From assembly GCF_050948215.1 (NCBI RefSeq), contig NC_135164.1, positions 3,353,116 to 3,417,115 on the forward strand: a stretch of DNA of 64,000 nt, given 5' to 3'. Source of the stretch: Halictus rubicundus. Taxonomy: Eukaryota > Arthropoda > Insecta > Hymenoptera > Halictidae. Below the pieces are notes generated by a model. The model did not search any database, was not told the origin of the DNA, and worked only from the letters and a program-made list of their open reading frames with translations. Positions within the stretch are counted from its first letter, which is position 1. Every line of letters starts with the position of its first letter. A program made the translations under genes and the position numbers. Positions 60,607 through 64,000 of the stretch are shown in pieces.

Positions 60607-61913
60607 ATAACTTACTTTGATTTTATGGAATTTTTGGGGTTTCTAGTTTGGCGATCAGTGTTAAAGGAGTGCGTTACAGATTTCCGTTTCGAGATCGCAA
60701 GGGTTTACGTTCTTCTATTGACATAATTAACTCCCGAAGCAGTGAATAGTGCTTGGGGTAAAAAAAGAACAGGTTAAAGCAATCATTCTGAGAAGCCCCC
60801 ATTGCTTATTGTCGACACTGTACACGCAACCTTTGCGACGCGTTTATTCCACCAGGTTGCACCGTAAACGGGACTCGGCGAACTTTTTCAATCTGTCTTT
60901 TTTTTTTTGCTTTCCTTTTTCACTCGTGATAAACATCCATTTCGAGGCCGTAATCGCGTGAAATTAATATCTGAGAAATGTCGTAAAGCGGCGGCGCGTT
61001 TCGCTGAAATATTAACGTCGTTTATCGTTCGCTGGATCTTCGTCTACGTTGCTATTGTCCTGTCCGTAATTCGTCGAACGAGAGAGCCGGAACGAAACGT
61101 AGGGCTTATTACGGCTCCGACTAATCAAGTTGTTATCCAGCGAACGGGAATAGAAATGATTTGACGGTGAATCGTTCGTGGAAAATGGGCCAGCACGGAG
61201 GGGAGGGGACGGGGGATGTTGAAAAGGAAATAAAGCCCTGTATTATTTTTTTTTCTCCTCCCCCTACCCCGGGTCGATTTTTCTCTGACGTTTTAAATGC
61301 ACGATGCAGCCGTCGAAAGAGCCCCGTCGTCCCTCCGCGAAACCAAGAATGGAAACGCGGCTGGAATCGTTACTCGGCCCGCGGCGATAAATTAAAAAGT
61401 TTTCGCGTCTTTGGTTTCGTCGTATTAGTTGGACGGCCGCCAAATAGAAAATCGAAGCCGGTCTTGCGTGTGCTGATCCTGCCAAAAATCAAATTCGTCG
61501 AGACAACCTCGCGGCCCGAGGATCGTGTAAGAGTGCACGACAACTACGTCAGAGGAGGAGAGACTTATGATCGAGTCGAGCGATAATTTTCCGTCCCGCG
61601 ACCCGGAGTGTCCACATTTGTCCGGACGTGTCAAAACTTTTCTTCCCGCTGCCATAAACTAGGGTAAACGGTGCCCGAACATCGGCCAACTATCACGCTC
61701 GGTCGCAGGTGACCGGCCGCTGCAAAATTAATAAAACATTAATCGATTCCCAACACCGGTTTACCTGATGATGAGGTTACCTGATGTTTGATCGGTCTCC
61801 ACACGGCAAGTCAATTATAGTCAAACATAGAAGTTCTACATGTTCAAATGCTCTATATCCCACTATGCAGAAAATCATATTTTCTATTTTAATTTAACTG
61901 ATACAGTCAGTCC
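60607..61913. other. No gene recognised
   Basis: CG-rich between 60.9 and 61.7 kb. The open frames (up to 141 codons) have no domain or splice support. Confidence 0.45.
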
Positions 61914-62179
61914 CAGGATTCATGGCACACACATTAAATCGGAATAACAATTTTTCAAATGGACCTAACGATTTTACGTTCTTCTGTCACGGTAGACGGA
62001 TTAGTTTACCAGACAATTTTTAGAAAAATTACGATAAAAATAGCAGACATAATTTTGCCAAAATTTTCATTACATACCATCTGGTAAACTAGCTTGGCAG
62101 AAAAACTGAAGTCGTTCGGTCCATTTATAAAAAAGTTATTCTGATTTGAAATGCGTGCCATCAATTATGAGATTGACTG
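61914..62179. mobile_element. TA-flanked MITE with CAGTC ends (Tc1/mariner-like)
   Basis: The left end CAGTCAGTCCCAGGATTC and the inverted right end (CAGTCAATCTCATAATTG) are flanked by TA on each side (61912-61913 and 62180-62181). The arms include GGAATAACAATTTTTCAAAT and an imperfect inverse near 62130-62150, and meet near GTTTACCAG/CTGGTAAAC. Tc1/mariner origin is inferred from TA and the CAGT start. Confidence 0.75.
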
Positions 62180-63103
62180 TATACGAAATAGATACCAAAT
62201 GACAAAGTTAGTCTGTACACATTCGCATAATTTTCCGAGATAGAAATTATACGTTTAATTCCTCGGTCAATCGATTCATTAAATAACAAAGGACGTAATA
62301 AAGTCTATGTGAATCATCATCAATGTTTCTACTCTATCTGTTTTATGTTCGAACAGTTGCATGCGTTATAAGCGCATGTAATCTGTGATCTGCTAATACC
62401 GTTTGAATAAATAAGTACTCGAGATGTGTTATCAATTTGTTCGCCTCATACGCGTGTGCACGATTTCTCATTCCTTTTTTTTTCTGGTTAGCATCAGCTC
62501 TGACAACTCGTCATGGGAAATAACATCGGCTCGGTCATGTGAACACGATTCGTGTGAGTTATCGAATAACATTCAAGGCCGACGGTTATTAAATAATTCC
62601 ATCTCGCATAATAAACAAGCGAACAAACATTCGCGTCCCTCAAAAGTCGTACAAGTCCCTTGAATTAGTAATTTTCTTTTTAACGGGGCATTGTTCGTTA
62701 CAGTTAAACGCTAAAAATCGAATCCCTCGTGAGCCAAACCGATCAATTTCTGCGAAGAACACAATCAACGTCTGTTCATACTATATCTCAGGACCTACCT
62801 TTGGGACCGCTAACAGAGAAAGTTTTCTACAATATGCGTAGCCTAAAGTTTATGCATTTACAACTGCTTGATAGTATAAATTTATTTTTAACAATGTATT
62901 TACTGGAGGCCACTTAGTAGCTTTCACAAAAGAAAAGTATTAGGTAACAACAGTAGTTAGAAAAGTAGCTCATCTAACATAACACACGAATTTCTATAAA
63001 AATTCTCGTTTTTGTAAACGAGCACACAAATGTTTAAATTGACATTTCTAATCTAGTTGTTACCAACATCTCTCGCATTAAGTTAGTCCACAAATTGTGT
63101 GTA
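62180..63103. other. No gene recognised
   Basis: AT-rich intergenic sequence. I see no exon or RNA gene here. Confidence 0.45.
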
Positions 63104-63329
63104 TGAACACTAGGTTTACGGGACCCGTCAAAACGACGGGTTCTAATATTTTTAATTTACGATTATTGAGATTGTGAAGATCAATCTACGTGGAATTACT
63201 CAACAAACTTATTTCCTTAGGTATATATTATTTTAAAAAATGGCTGAAAACTTGGATAGACACACTCTTCTTATTTTTATAAAGTAATGTAAAATACTCA
63301 GTTTTAATGCTCCGTAAACCTAGTGTTAA
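63104..63329. mobile_element. TTAA MITE, family A, with decayed left target site
   Basis: Ends CACTAGGTTTACGGGAC and GCTCCGTAAACCTAGTG. The right flank is TTAA (63326-63329) but the left flank reads TGAA, one substitution from TTAA. Confidence 0.85.
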
Positions 63330-64000
63330 AAAATTTGTTTCTGACAATCGCGATAACGTCGTTGTAAAACGATTTTAACGTTTTCGGAAGAATTCTAGGC
63401 CGCTATTCCTGCAGAAGTCTGCATTGTTGCATACTGTACATAAGTCAGAAAGCAAACAAGAGATCTCCGTCCCATTTCGGAACAACCCATAATTTGTACG
63501 CACAGTCCCCGTGAAGTGCAGATTAGCATCGCAGGGAACATACGAAAAGCATAGTCGATCGGTTCGGCTGTCGGAACGTTAAGAAACTGTGGGCTCATTC
63601 AGGCTCGGCCGTGATCGGATTCATTCAGACTGCCCGAAAATACCGCATAAGAGTCACAGGGACCGAGACTCTATTTACTTTCGCCACCGGGGGTTATGGG
63701 TTCGAAGTGACTGTGATTCATAGCTACCCTCCGAGTTAGGGGTTGAAACGGTGATCAGGCGGAAGGAGAGAGTATCGAGAGGCCAGGACAAGGGGCATGA
63801 GATGCATCAGCGGGTTACGATGATTCTCGCAGGGGCGTCCGATTGATCCAAAGTGGCAATTCGGCTACCTGTCGAACACTGTCACGTTGAAAGCACCTTT
63901 GTTTTCGAATTAACCACCGTCTCTCGTCACGCACACCGCGGCGAATCGAGCGGACACGGTTAACGCGGACCGCGTTACGCACTGCCTAACCGTGCGTACG
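63330..64000. other. No gene recognised at the right edge
   Basis: Moderately CG-rich. Short open stretches only (for example plus strand about 63609-63740) without domain or splice support. An exon of a gene beyond the window cannot be excluded. Confidence 0.35.

Noticed and set aside
63609..63740. Open plus-strand stretch at the right edge
   Set aside because: About 40 codons, no domain and no clear acceptor. It could be an exon of a gene outside the window but cannot be supported.
1..64000. tRNA, rRNA and CRISPR content
   Set aside because: I scanned by eye for the tRNA B-box (GGTTCGANTCC) and for regularly spaced short direct repeats. None gave a credible gene or array; the tandem repeats found are minisatellites.

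Overview
This is animal nuclear DNA, almost certainly from an insect. Genes are split by GT-AG introns on both strands, and the proteins have clear insect and animal orthologues. The dense CG dinucleotides in gene-poor DNA, the AG/CT microsatellites and the many small DNA-transposon relics would suit a hymenopteran (ant, bee or wasp); that placement is inference. No bacterial, organellar or viral segment was seen.

Layout from left to right. About 0.5-2.7 kb is non-coding and carries TTAA-flanked miniature elements. From 2.77 to 15.97 kb lies a six-exon, plus-strand dpr-family gene, best matched to dpr12 (a two-Ig-domain neuronal surface protein). Its introns hold a TA-flanked foldback element and a 1.57 kb Transib-like element with RSS-like ends. 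From 16 to 25.3 kb I recognise no gene; the sequence is microsatellite-rich and then AT-rich. From 25.3 to 45.4 kb is a compact cluster of housekeeping genes: Snx6 (minus), EMC2 (plus), TRMT11 (minus), a large C2H2 zinc-finger gene (plus) and BRAP (minus). These are alternately divergent and convergent. EMC2 and TRMT11 meet tail to tail over a palindromic poly(A) signal. From 45.4 to 51.8 kb is gene-poor sequence with a 116-bp tandem repeat. From 51.8 to 59.2 kb a minus-strand gene encodes a DUSP15/22-type dual-specificity phosphatase with a long Ser/Pro tail. Its introns contain a ~95-bp minisatellite, several TTAA elements and a second Transib-like element. From 59.2 to 64 kb no gene was recognised; three more miniature elements lie there.

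The genes do not form one pathway. Snx6 (retromer sorting), EMC2 (membrane protein insertion), TRMT11 (tRNA m2G10) and BRAP (Ras/MAPK-linked E3 ligase) are general cell-biology genes. dpr12 acts in neuronal recognition, and the phosphatase in kinase signalling. Coding models were assembled by hand from reading frame, splice sites and remembered family sequence; every junction given keeps the frame. UTR limits and promoters cannot be fixed from sequence alone.

The most unusual content is in the mobile DNA: two elements with CACAGTG ends and GC-rich 5-bp flanks (Transib/RAG type), two TTAA-flanked MITE families, and a minisatellite split by two MITEs that share one TTAA.
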